Shown: positions 7,951-15,734 of the stretch, one piece after another | Numbering within the stretch: position 1 is the stretch's first letter | Layout: each line of letters begins with the position of its first letter | Origin: Geosiphon pyriformis | Lineage: Eukaryota > Glomeromycota > Glomeromycetes > Archaeosporales > Geosiphonaceae | DNA: 16,167 bases | Assembly (NCBI GenBank): GCA_016748015.1 | Contig: JAAOMT010000543.1 | Span: 640,317 to 656,483, forward strand | Reading direction: 5' to 3' | The notes under the pieces: generated by a model | What the model was told of the DNA's origin: nothing | The model's input: the letters and a program-made list of their open reading frames with translations, nothing else | Database searches by the model: none | Program-made: the position numbers and the translations under genes

Positions 7951-8600
7951 AAGAATGATAATTCATTTGCTTCAAGTTCGAATGAGAATATATCTGATAG
8001 GTTGGCATTTTGGGCAATTTGGGCTGGTGGAATAGTATTGTTGGAAGAGTTTGATGTTAGTGCTGCAACTTCATCTTCAAAAAGTGCAGTTTGTTGAAAA
8101 TTCGATCTTTTAGGTATTGTAAGATAACTGGATTGAGTGTGATAGTGGTTGGGTCTTTGCTGACCAGAATTTTGGAGAACCAACTGGTTATTTGGGTTGA
8201 TTCTGTTATTGTTATTCTGAAATTGGTTTTGGGATGTGAATTGGTTATGTTAAACCAATTTTCTAGCTGGTACTTGATATTGTTGAGTGGGTGGTGTCTG
8301 ATATTGTTGAATTGGCAAAGGTTGTTGATATTGTTGCTACATTGATTATAGAGCTGGTTGATAATAATTGTTTTGATTTTGTGGTCTTGGTGAGTAATAA
8401 GTTGGTGGTGGAGGTTGGTAATAAGATTGTTGTGGTGAAAAGTAATGTTGATTACTTCTGTTTTGTTGGTCTCTTTGTAATTTTCTGCAATCTTGTTTTC
8501 AGTGTTTTGGGATTCCACAATAATGACAATTTTGAGGTTGGTTGTTAGATAGTAATCCAAAGTTGTTTTGGTTGTGTTGTTGTGGTGGTTAATATCTTTG
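7951..8600 (-). pseudogene. Gag nucleocapsid region: CCHC zinc knuckle in a Q/N-rich tail, copy 1
   Basis: A retroviral-type zinc knuckle C-x2-C-x4-H-x4-C (CHYCGIPKH...QDC) lies at 8528-8487, with TGA in place of one residue right after the His. It is embedded in a long low-complexity region rich in Gln, Asn, Pro and Tyr, starting with a run of eight Gln codons at about 8631-8608 and continuing with tracts such as SYYQPPPPTYYSPRPQNQNN. The knuckle should bind and package element RNA. Further stops follow near 8585, 8345, 8336 and 8250. The final ~100 codons before the protease (8183-7872) are open. The frame is the same as that of upstream gag and downstream protease, so no gag-pro frameshift is needed. 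Confidence 0.8.
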
Positions 8601-9299
8601 TGGTTGCTGCTGCTGTTGTTGTTGATTGATGAAATAGTTTTCAACCTTTTTTGTGAGTTGGTCTATTTTTTTTTCAGCTGCTGAGCTGGTTTCTCCAATA
8701 GCTAGGTTGACAAGTTTGGTGTAGTTTACTTCTTCTATTGCCATTTCATAGTTTTTTGCATGTTTAATAGCAGTTGCTAAGTCTTTTAGAGCATGTAAAT
8801 AAACTTTCTTAATGAGTTTGTCTTTTAATTCAGCTATGAATTGATCCAAAATCTGGGCATCAGAATAGTAATTATTGGTTTCCAATTGTCAAATTTGTCG
8901 AAGAAGTTTGTTAAATCTCCCAAAATAAGTTATAATAGTCTCAGCTGTTTCTTGTTTAATATTGCGAAAGCAATTGTGGAGAGTAATAAAGATGTTGTTG
9001 TCAGTAAATTGTTATAGAAAAGCATCTTTGAATGCTTGCCAATCTTCAAATGGTCTTTTTAAGTTTTTAAACCATTTTCTTGCAATTCCTTAGAAAAAAT
9101 ATGGGATTGTCTTAAGCATTCTTGCTGTATTTTAACCATTTGTATCTTCTGCTTTCTGAACTTTATCAAGTCATTTTTGAGGACTGGTATCATTGTTTTT
9201 ATCAGTGAATTCTGGAATTTTTGCAATATAAGCAGTTGCCATTTCTTTTTTGTTTTCTGTGGTTTCTTCTTGTTCTGATTCAGTTTCTTCACTTTCTAA
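8601..9299 (-). pseudogene. Gag capsid-like (Retrotrans_gag-type) region, copy 1
   Basis: The frame contains the typical helical gag core: ARMLKTIPYF, then ARKWFKNLKRPFEDWQAFKDAF, FITLHNCFRNIKQETAETIITYFGRFNKLL and DQFIAELKDKLIKKVYLHALKDLATAIKHA. The W-F...W..F...F spacing is that of the LTR-retrotransposon gag family, which forms the virus-like particle shell. An acidic Glu/Thr-rich stretch (ESEETESEQEETTENKK, about 9293-9240) precedes it. Stops interrupt it near 9146 (TGA), 9113 (TAA), 9089 (TAA), 9014 (TAA) and 8892 (TGA). Its last section, 8885-8589, is open for 98 codons. Confidence 0.82.
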
Positions 9300-9959
9300 G
9301 TTCTCTGAATAATTACTTTTGTTTTCCTGTAAGTACTCAATAATATTGGTGCTTGTTGATATAGGTTCCTGCTGTTGAATAGAATTTTTAGGTAACTAAA
9401 AGTCTTCTGGTTTAAAAAAATGGTTAAGTGGTAAACTTGGTGTTTGTAGTTAAACAAGTAAAATTGAAAATGGCATAATAAGAAGTAGTAATTTGACACT
9501 GGTTTTTTGTTCAGGTGTTTGTAGATGTTTGGCAGTTGTCTTTGGTAGTATTGGAGTGTTTGGGGTGGTTCTTGAGTATTGTTTCACTTTTGGTTTGCCT
9601 TTGTTGCTTGTTTCTGTTTTTAATTCAAAGTTAATAGAGTATTGGGACTGTACTGGATATGTTTCTTCACAGTACTTAATAATGTTAAAATTAAGTTCTT
9701 GGAAGTAGGTGGCAAGTGTGTTACTGTTAAGGTCTTCAGTTCCCAACTGTGAATAATGTACTAAATTATTGTAAAGATTGCTTCTCACTTCTGAAATGTT
9801 GTAATTTCCAAGAAGATAATTGTTGATACGGTTTTCAATATATTGGTATACTGATTTTTTAACAACTTCAATTCCGTCTGGGATGTTGAATCTTTGCTTG
9901 CAGTAGGTGTAAATTGACTGATAATACTCTAGAGTTGCTGTATCTGGTGTGGTTGCCAC
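9300..9959 (-). pseudogene. Gag N-terminal region, copy 1
   Basis: An open stretch of 169 codons runs from 9959 to 9450. It starts at GTG in the context AAAGTGGCAACC, where one transition from ATG would give a good eukaryotic start; the only nearby ATG (9990) is out of frame, and an in-frame TAA lies upstream at 9983-9981. The protein is mostly helical (YYQSIYTYCKQRF, YQYIENRINNYLLG, YFQELNFNIIKYC) with a basic, Thr/Pro-rich end. It has no profile I recognise but matches the pattern of the plus-strand relic at 677-895. Stops at 9452-9450 (TAA) and near 9396 (TAG) follow, after which the same frame continues into the acidic linker and capsid region. Confidence 0.7.
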
Positions 9960-9991
9960 TTTGAATTTGTTGTTGCTGTGTTATTTCCATA

Positions 9992-10002
9992 GGAAAGCAC
10001 CA
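9992..10002 (-). promoter_or_regulatory. Primer-binding site of copy 1
   Basis: TGGTGCTTTCC on the minus strand follows the 5' LTR end GTAACA after a two-base TT spacer. It would pair with a tRNA 3' end reading GGAAAGCACCA. The identity of that tRNA is not resolved; initiator Met (PBS typically TGGTAKCGC-like in fungi) does not fit. Confidence 0.75.
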
Positions 10003-10181
10003 AATGTTACCAGAGGTTTTTAGTCTCTTTTCTTGAATGTTGTAAATGTTAATTTTGCTGTGAATTTATGTTTCTGGGAAGTAGTTAGATCTCCAGTAAT
10101 TGAATTTATCTTCAAATTATCTCCTATAATTTGAACTGCTGGGCTTATGAGTGGAATGACCAATTTCTTGCCAGTTACTTT

Positions 10182-10313
10182 ATGTAGTTACATTGTAGTA
10201 AACATCAACTCTTTCCCAGGAATTGCTTGTTTGGAAGCTCATTAAAATATGTAGTTACTTTGCTGTAAAAGTCAATTCTTCTACAGGAATCTTGTCTGTA
10301 GGCTACCCTAATG
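10182..10313 (-). repeat. Imperfect tandem duplication in the U5 side of LTR2
   Basis: Units starting at 10182 and 10249 (period 67) match the duplicated units of LTR1: ATGTAGTTAC, then GTAAA..TCAA.TCTT..CAGGAAT. Presence in both LTRs dates the duplication before their divergence. Confidence 0.72.
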
Positions 10314-10616
10314 ATTATAATAAAAATAAAAGAAAAATAAAAGAAATGTAAAGGAAATAGAATTCTGTCAAGAGAAACGTTTTCTATCCAGGCCTGAAAT
10401 CACTAACAGATTACTGAAATTGGTAGCTAATCAATTTCAAAACGTTAGTTGTGTTGAGGGAATTTCAAGTACAATAATCAAAGGATTTGGGTTTTGAATA
10501 TTTAATTTTTAATTGAAATATGTAAAAAGTAATTTGTTTCAATTAAAATATCTAAAGTAGGATATTATGGTAAGATACTATAAGAAGATACATTTTCTAG
10601 AAGAGAAAAGCTCTTC

Positions 10617-10623
10617 TTTTATA
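10617..10623 (-). promoter_or_regulatory. TATA box of LTR2 (promoter of copy 1)
   Basis: TATAAAA on the minus strand is at the position equivalent to 1773-1779 in LTR1. It would drive the copy 1 transcript toward lower coordinates. No initiator or cap site can be fixed by eye. Confidence 0.55.
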
Positions 10624-10694
10624 CAACTTGTTGTAGCACTAGTCTTTGAACTTGCACTTTTCTCTTTGCTACAATTTAGGTGAACTAAGGATAC

Positions 10695-10770
10695 ATTTCG
10701 GCAAATTTACAAGTTATTTCACTAAACTATTGATTATTTCGGCGAATTTTCATTAATTTCGGCGAATTTT
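10695..10770 (-). promoter_or_regulatory. Triplicated CGGC(G/A)AA motif block in LTR2
   Basis: Three copies of ATTTCGGC(A/G)AATTT occur at 10695-10708, 10736-10750 and 10756-10770, all upstream of the TATA box by about 72-150 bp. LTR1 has a single copy, joined exactly as if the segment from the first to the third copy had been removed. The core TTCGGCGAA is an inverted repeat. Enhancer function is inference. Confidence 0.5.
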
Positions 10771-10955
10771 GACTATGTTAAAAGATTCAGAGTATTGTGT
10801 AATTTGATCATCTTAATTTCTAGAGTGCAAATCGGATTATTGATTGAGTAATAATATTTGATAATTTGATTAAATAATAAGTGATAATCGAATTAATAAT
10901 AATGTATACTAATTATTAATAGGAATTATAAGAGTAATTTCATGCTAATTAATAG

Positions 10956-11663
10956 CTTAAATTTTACTGATAACATAATCTCCTCTTCAAGACTGAGCTC
11001 CATCAAAGTTCAAGTACTATCTGTAATGTTAAGATAGTGGTCCAAGATAATTGAAGTGATTTGGTCTCAAAATTATTGAAATTTCAGTTTTGTGAGCTTT
11101 TCAATGTATTGAATCTTCATTGGATGGAGTATTAGATTTTGTAGGACATTTTCACAAGTGTTAAATAACTCATAGAGTCTAAATGCTGCTCTAAGTTTGT
11201 AGTGTGTGTTTGTTAATCCAGCTGCTGTCTTGAATTTATTGTGAATTTGTTTTTGTATAGTTTCAGGAGTGATGTTGGTTGCTTCAAGTTCTAGTTTTTG
11301 TTCATAAAGTGTTTTTCCAATATTAAAATATCTATATATAAGAGTATGTTCTTTGTTCTGTTTATTGAGGAATAGTAGAAGTTTTTGTTGCATTGTGGTA
11401 TTTGGTGGAATGACAATAGGGACAATTAAAAGATTTTCTTTTAGTGCTTGCTTCAAAAGTTCTGGTAACCTATTTCTGGAGTGATCTCTTGTTTTTTTTC
11501 TATAAGAGTAATAGTTCTGAGAATTATTTACTATTGGGGCTGTGGTTTTTTTCTGAATGTAATTAATTTGATTTCTATTAATCGTTATGGACAAGTCAGA
11601 AAGTGTTTTCAAAGCTAACATTAATTTTTGGAATATTTGTTGAATATTTCGGAGAATAATCAT
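10956..11663 (-). pseudogene. ORF3 (unknown function) of copy 2, first 196 codons open
   Basis: It opens with ATG at 11663-11661 and reads 196 codons without interruption to TAA 11075-11073. The same frame then continues, with two further stops (TGA), through the polypurine tract and past the LTR boundary, as in copy 1. The protein begins MIILRNIQQIFQKLMLALK and contains a basic RKKTRDHSRNRLPELLKQALKE segment. Its C-terminal half has RYFNIGKTLYEQKLELE, KQIHNKFKTAAG and AAFRLYELFNTCENV, which look like helices of a compact domain. No transmembrane segment or signal peptide is seen, so an envelope role is unlikely. It lies about 160 bp downstream of the integrase stop. Of all reading frames in the two copies this one has the longest stop-free stretch relative to its length. 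Function unknown; a regulatory or accessory protein is possible. Confidence 0.62.
10976..10990 (-). promoter_or_regulatory. Polypurine tract of copy 2
   Basis: TTGAAGAGGAGATTA on the minus strand precedes the LTR2 start TGTTATC. It is one transition different from the copy 1 tract and is also read as the E-E-E-I-M end of ORF3. Confidence 0.78.
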
Positions 11664-11823
11664 GATAAAAATGACTAATTAATAACAAAGTTTGAAAAGA
11701 ATAAAGAAAATTATTTTTGGATATAGGATTTTTATTTGTTTTTGGGTTTGGGTGTTTTTGTAATTATTTACTATTTTTGTTTTTGTGTGTTTATTAAAAA
11801 AATTATTGTAAAATTATGTTAAA

Positions 11824-13261
11824 TTAAGTGTTCAAGTTTGGTTGTTGTTCTATAATAATTATTGGTTCTAAATTTTAGGGAATATCTTCAGGGTTAATTA
11901 AAGGAGAATGTGTACCAATTTGTGGAATTAATAGTTCAGGATTATTTCTGAAATGATAGTGTTTCAATTTATCTTTATGTGCAACTTTTGTTAGTATTTT
12001 GTTATCAAGTCTTAACTTGTATGATCTATTGCCTAGAATTTCGTGAATATAAAATGGTTCATCCCATTTGTTTTCAAATTTTTCACTCTATTGTTTTTTA
12101 GCCTTAATTTTGTGTAAGAAAACTTTATTTCTAACTTTAAATTCGTTGGTAATAGGTGGTAATTTGTTGTCATGTCTTTCTTTTTGTTGAGCTTGAGAAT
12201 GTTTAATGTAAGTTGCTGCTATCCTTCTTTTTCCTTCCAGTGTATTAAGAAGAGTGTAGGCCCTTTTTTGGAGTGTTTCTTGAAAGTTTTCTTTATTGAT
12301 TGGTTGCACTAGATATGTTTCTATTGTGAAATTAATTGGTAGTGTTGCTGTTCTTCCATAAGTAAGATCAAATAGTGTGTGTTTCATAGTATCTTGTTTT
12401 AGTGTTCTGTATGCTAGTAACACTGATGGAATAAAGATATCTCATTTCTGCTCAAAATCTGTTGAGACTTTGGCTAAAGATTTACACAATGTTCTGTTAA
12501 AATGTTCTATAAGTCTATTTGTTTGAGGATGATAAAGTAATAATAGAGGTTTTTTGACATTGAATCATTCACAAATTTCTTGTATCAAGTTGTTCACAAA
12601 ATGTGTTTCTTGATCAAATAAAAGTTCAATTGGGCATCCATGTTTACAAATAATGTTTTCATAGATGAAATTTGCTACTGATTTTGCATCTGCTTTTTGG
12701 ATGACTCTAACTTTAGGCCATTTGGTGAGATAATCTACTGCAATTGCAATATAATGATTTCCTTAGATTGTGATAGGTAGTGGTCCGACTAAATCAATTC
12801 CAACTCTGTTAAAAGGTTGTCCAACTTTGATTGGATTTAAAGGTTCTGTGGAGCAAGTTCCTTCTCTTCTTTGACAACTATTACAAGATTCTATATATTG
12901 TCAAATGTTTTTTTGCATTTGAGGCCAAAAGTAATTTTCAAGAGTTCTTTGGATTGTTCTATCTCTTCCCAAGTGTGCTGAAGATGAATCTGTGTGTATG
13001 TTGTATAGGATTGTTTCTTTTTCATTTTTCTGTACTAGTCTGAGTGATTGGTTTGAGTTTCTATGATTTTTGTAATAGATTTTGTTGTGGTGTATAAAAT
13101 ATTGTTTGGATTGGTATTGTAATCGATGTTTTTCACTTGAAAACCAATTTTCTGGTATGATAAGAGTCTCCAAATAGTTTTTAAGATTGTTGTAATTTCC
13201 AGGATCTATTGTTGTTTTGTTATTTGTTGGTAGGTGAGTTGTGGTGGATTTGTTGTTAATG
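11824..13261 (-). pseudogene. Integrase domain of copy 2 (inactivated by stops)
   Basis: It has the same layout as copy 1: an N-terminal HHCC motif with H-T-D-S-S-S-A-H and CNSC, catalytic D (12795-12793, GIDLVGPL), D (12615-12613, LLFDQETHF) and E (12507-12505, RLIEHFNRTL) with DD35E spacing, then a GPY/F-like C-terminal module and stop TAA 11826-11824. Stops include NI-stop-QY (CGA to TGA), TI-stop-GN (CAA to TAA), CE-stop-FN, QK-stop-DIF (TGA at the same codon as copy 1) and KKQ-stop-SE. At YLTKWP and ENKWDE, Trp is intact here while copy 1 has TGA. The segment 12423-12088 is open for 111 codons. The frame differs from RNase H by the same shift as in copy 1. Confidence 0.9.
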
Positions 13262-13880
13262 TTAATCTTGTCTCATTCTTGAGAAACTATTAACATTGGT
13301 GTGTAGTTTTTTTGGTTTGTGTTGTATAATATATTTATAATCTGCTAAGAAATCATTCTATTGAGACTGTTTGGCACTTTGTTCAGTTTTCTTTTTATTG
13401 AATCATTTGAGACCAATATTGTCAGTTATAATGTCAAACTTTTTTCTATTTTTTAGATATTGTTGAAATTGTTTAAGAACCCAAATGACTGCAGCCACTT
13501 CTAATTCAGTTGATCTATATTTGAGTTCTGTTGGTTTGAGTGTTCTATTAGTATAAGCAATGACTTATTCCTGGCTATTTTCATCCAATTGTGATAGGAT
13601 AGCACCAAATGCTATGTGTAAAGCATCAATAGCTAGTTAGAACCATTTGTTAAAATTTGGGTAAGCAAGAATTAGAGCTGTTGTCAATTTTGTTTTGAGA
13701 GTTTCAAAAGTTTTTTGTTGTTCTTCTGTTCATTTGTAGAGCACATTTTTGTTGGTGAGATAATTGAGTGGTTTGGCAATTTTTGAGAATCCTTTTATGA
13801 ATTTCCGATAGTAGGAGGCTAATCTTACAAATCCTCTTAGTTCTGTGGTATTTTTAGAAGTTTGAAAGTTTTTAACAGCA
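13262..13880 (-). pseudogene. RT connection and RNase H domain of copy 2
   Basis: Motifs match copy 1: FNKWF-stop-LAIDALHIAFG, ELEVAAVIWVLKQ and IITDNIGLK, so the Asp, Glu and Asp positions are visible. Stops are YK-stop-TEE (TGA; copy 1 has TAG at the same codon), F-stop-LA (shared TAA), QE-stop-VI (CAA to TAA), LK-stop-FN (TGA for Trp) and SQ-stop-ND (shared TAG). The frame ends in TAA 13264-13262 after R-Q-D, the same place as copy 1, and integrase continues in another frame. Confidence 0.86.
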
Positions 13881-14600
13881 TTAATTGTTTTAGGGTTTGG
13901 TTTGACTCTATCTTTGCTAACTATGTATCCAAGAAAGATTAAGCTTGTTTTTTCAAAGTGAAATTTTTCAATATTCAACTTCAATCCTGCTTTTCGTAAT
14001 CATTGAAAAACTTCTCGCAGGTAAATAAGATGAACTTCAAAGTTTGGTGAGTACACATTAGTGTTATTAAGATACACAACTACTGATTGCCATAAAAGTC
14101 TTTTATATACAACATCCATGAGTCGTTGGAATGTTGCTGGTACATTGTAGAATCCAAAAAGCATAACATTAAACTTATAGTTTCCTTCTTGGGTGGTAAA
14201 TGCTGTTTTGGGTCTATCTTTTAAATCTATTTCGACTTGTCAGTATCCACTTTCCAAGTTCAAGGTTGAGAAGAACTTGGCTTTTCTTAAAGCATTTAAT
14301 ATGTCATCAATTTTTGGAAGAAAGTAGGCATTTCCAATTGTAACACTATTCAATTGTCAATAATCAACACAGAATCTGATTTTTCCGTTTTTTTTTTTGA
14401 CAAGAACTACTGATAAGGCCTATGGACTTCTTGATGGTTGAATCAATTCATTATTAAGCATTCTCTGGACTTCTTCCCTAATAAATTGGTGGCTGGCAGG
14501 TGGTACTCTGTAAGCTTGCTGATGTTTTGGTGGAGCATCTCCTGTATGAATCTGATGTTGGACAATATCAGTTTTTCCCAGGTTATTGTTGTCTTTTGCA
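13881..14600 (-). pseudogene. Reverse transcriptase domain of copy 2 (catalytic Asp residues read as Asn)
   Basis: RT motifs are in one unbroken frame: IREEVQRMLNNELIQPSRSP, VVLVKKKNGKIRFCVDY, FFSTLNLESGY, NVMLFGFYNVPATFQRLMD and VVVYLNNTNVYS. The three catalytic aspartates of the RT palm (one in STLDL, two in YLDD) all read Asn here: 14260-14258, and within YLNN at 14074-14063. Stops occur at SP-stop-AL (TAG for Trp), DY-stop-QLN, GY-stop-QVE (TGA for Trp) and Q-stop-LRKAG (TGA, shared with copy 1). It follows the beta-rich region without the 2-bp loss seen in copy 1. Confidence 0.9.
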
Positions 14601-15109
14601 AATATATCTGCAAATTCAGCTATCAATTGTTTCAATTGTCTTTGTTGTTGAGGTTCTGAGGGACCCATGTTGATTTGAGAGAGTTTTTTTTCCAAAAAAT
14701 AATAGTTTTCAGTAGTAGAAATAATGTTTGAATTTAGAAGTAGTGTATGTCTTATAATTTCGATGAAATTAGAGACAATTTGAGGGTTTTTATCTTAAAA
14801 GATATTACTGTATATGATTCCAATTTCTAATTTATTTAAGAAGACAATAGAGTAATTGTTGGGGTTGTAGAATGTGACTCAAAATTTTTTCATTTCTTTA
14901 GGAATATAAACGTTTGAAATTGAGATTTCATGCTTCAAACAGATTTGTTCATTGGATTCAAAGATTTGTTGGGTAGTGGTGGGTTTTGAGCAGGTGTAAA
15001 TTTCGTGATGTTTTCCAAAAGGTAAAATAGTAATTGGTTGGGAAAGTTGAAGAATCTGGTAAGATTCATTCTGTGTATTGAGAGCTATGTTTACTGGTAC
15101 TGTAAATTG
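14601..15109 (-). pseudogene. Uncharacterised beta-rich region between dUTPase and RT, copy 2
   Basis: This is the equivalent of 5683-6170: ITILPFGKHHEIYTC, QICLKHEISISNVYI, then KKF-stop-VTFYNPNNYSIV and EIGIIYSNIF-stop-DKNPQIV, with stops TGA near 14881 (CGA in copy 1) and TAA (CAA in copy 1). An open stretch 14695-14420 carries on into the RT entry (QLKQLIAEFADIFAKDN). It is conserved between copies apart from transitions. Function unknown. Confidence 0.52.
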
Positions 15110-15490
15110 TTCAGTTGAACCAAAACCTTGAGTTTCTCTTTCCCTTTTTCCCAATTGTTCTCTGTTCTTTACTGATTGTAAACTCGAAATGTTGATTAAG
15201 AGTAGGTAAATTGCTTGGGCAATTTTCTCAGCATGTTCAATTTTGAATGGTTTGTCTGTTTCATTTTGTAACATGATGGTAATGTCTCCAGTATATCCTG
15301 CATTTATGACTTTTCCTTTAATGTTAATTTCTTTGCTTGCCAATGATGATCTGAATGCAATTTGAACCATTGCTCTAGATGGAATTTTAAGAGCAATTTT
15401 GAGATTGATTTTTGTCAAAAATTTTGGTTGAAGAACCAAAGTGTCTTTGTTAGGATATCTTAGGTCATATCCTGTATCAATTTCGTGGCC
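15110..15490 (-). pseudogene. dUTPase domain of copy 2
   Basis: All five dUTPase motifs are present and free of stops: motif 1 DTGYDLRYP with the Asp kept (from 15478), motif 2 FRSSLASK (15355-15332, RSS intact), motif 3 VINAGYTGDI in which the catalytic Asp reads Asn (15304-15302), motif 4 EHAEKIAQ, and motif 5 RETQGFGSTE (15139-15110). Copy 1 shows the reverse pattern: motif 3 Asp kept, motifs 1 and 2 changed. The domain continues from the third zinc-finger unit through a ~60-residue acidic linker (NNQEEIEFGKLETKEEI). Confidence 0.9.
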
Positions 15491-15734
15491 TTTTTCTGGT
15501 TTTATTCTTTTTCCATTGTTATCAAAGTATTTGAGTTGTATAGCAAACTGGTTTTCAGTAAGATAGTTTGGTGTGGTTACAATTTCTTCTTTTGTTTCCA
15601 GTTTTCCAAATTCAATTTCTTCCTGGTTATTTTCACTGAGTAAAGGAATACTAAGAGCATAGCATTCTGGACACCATTTGTTATCACAAGGCATGATGTA
15701 TTCTTTACATAATTGAATGTTTATTTGCCTCTTC
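15491..15734 (-). pseudogene. Remnant zinc-finger unit 3 and linker of copy 2, at a 692-bp deletion
   Basis: Only the third Cys cluster of the linker remains: CKEYIMPCDNKWCPEC at 15709-15662, where copy 1 has CEEC, a TGA for Trp and a lost final Cys. Upstream, at about 15734, the sequence joins directly to the end of the protease region. Relative to copy 1, 6802-7493 (692 bp) is missing, which removes units 1 and 2. Because 692 is not a multiple of three, protease and dUTPase are in different frames in this copy. Short CTCT sequences flank both deletion ends in copy 1. Confidence 0.75.

Larger units (their letters stand above)
1158..10975 (-). mobile_element. Copy 1: complete but decayed Ty3/gypsy-type LTR retrotransposon carrying a dUTPase
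   Basis: Two related terminal repeats (1158-2070 and 10005-10975) in the same orientation flank an internal region. That region has a PBS next to the right LTR and a polypurine tract next to the left LTR, so transcription runs on the minus strand. Pol order is protease, zinc-finger region, dUTPase, RT, RNase H, integrase; RNase H before integrase places it with Ty3/gypsy rather than Ty1/copia. Gag to dUTPase is one frame (9959 to about 5683). Copy-specific frameshifts follow near 5683 (2-bp loss), 5315 (1-bp loss), 4960 (1-bp loss) and 4283 (1-bp gain), as judged against copy 2. Over twenty in-frame stops make it non-functional. The five bases left of it (TACAG, 1153-1157) are the candidate target-site duplication, but the partner would lie beyond the right edge of the window. 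Confidence 0.93.
10005..10975 (-). repeat. LTR2, shared by copy 1 (5' LTR) and copy 2 (3' LTR)
   Basis: This 971-bp repeat starts TGTTACCAG and ends CTGATAACA on the plus strand and aligns with LTR1 along its length. Its left neighbour is the PBS of copy 1 and its right neighbour is the polypurine tract of copy 2, so no host DNA or target-site duplication separates the two elements. It contains three copies of the CGGCGAA-type motif where LTR1 has one, which accounts for the length difference. ORF3 of copy 2 reads into its right end. Most differences from LTR1 are transitions. Confidence 0.93.

Noticed and set aside
7621-8548. Plus-strand frames rich in Val and Leu (possible membrane proteins)
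   Set aside because: They are the complement of CAA/AAC-rich gag codons, which read as TTG/GTT, so the hydrophobic look is a composition artefact.
8057-8644. A 195-codon minus-strand frame rich in Asn, His and Thr
   Set aside because: It is an out-of-frame reading of the Q/N-rich gag tail. The zinc knuckle and the protease-side sequence lie in the other frame, which matches upstream gag.
9059-9292. A Lys-rich minus-strand frame of 77 codons
   Set aside because: It is the shadow of the acidic gag linker and capsid start, which lies in the main gag frame and contains the conserved Trp/Phe pattern.
2897-9959. TGA read as tryptophan (alternative code), because many TGA codons sit at conserved Trp positions
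   Set aside because: TGG is used for Trp at other conserved sites, TAA and TAG also interrupt the same frames, some TGA derive from CGA, and copies differ at the same codon (TAG against TGA). Transition decay explains all of these.
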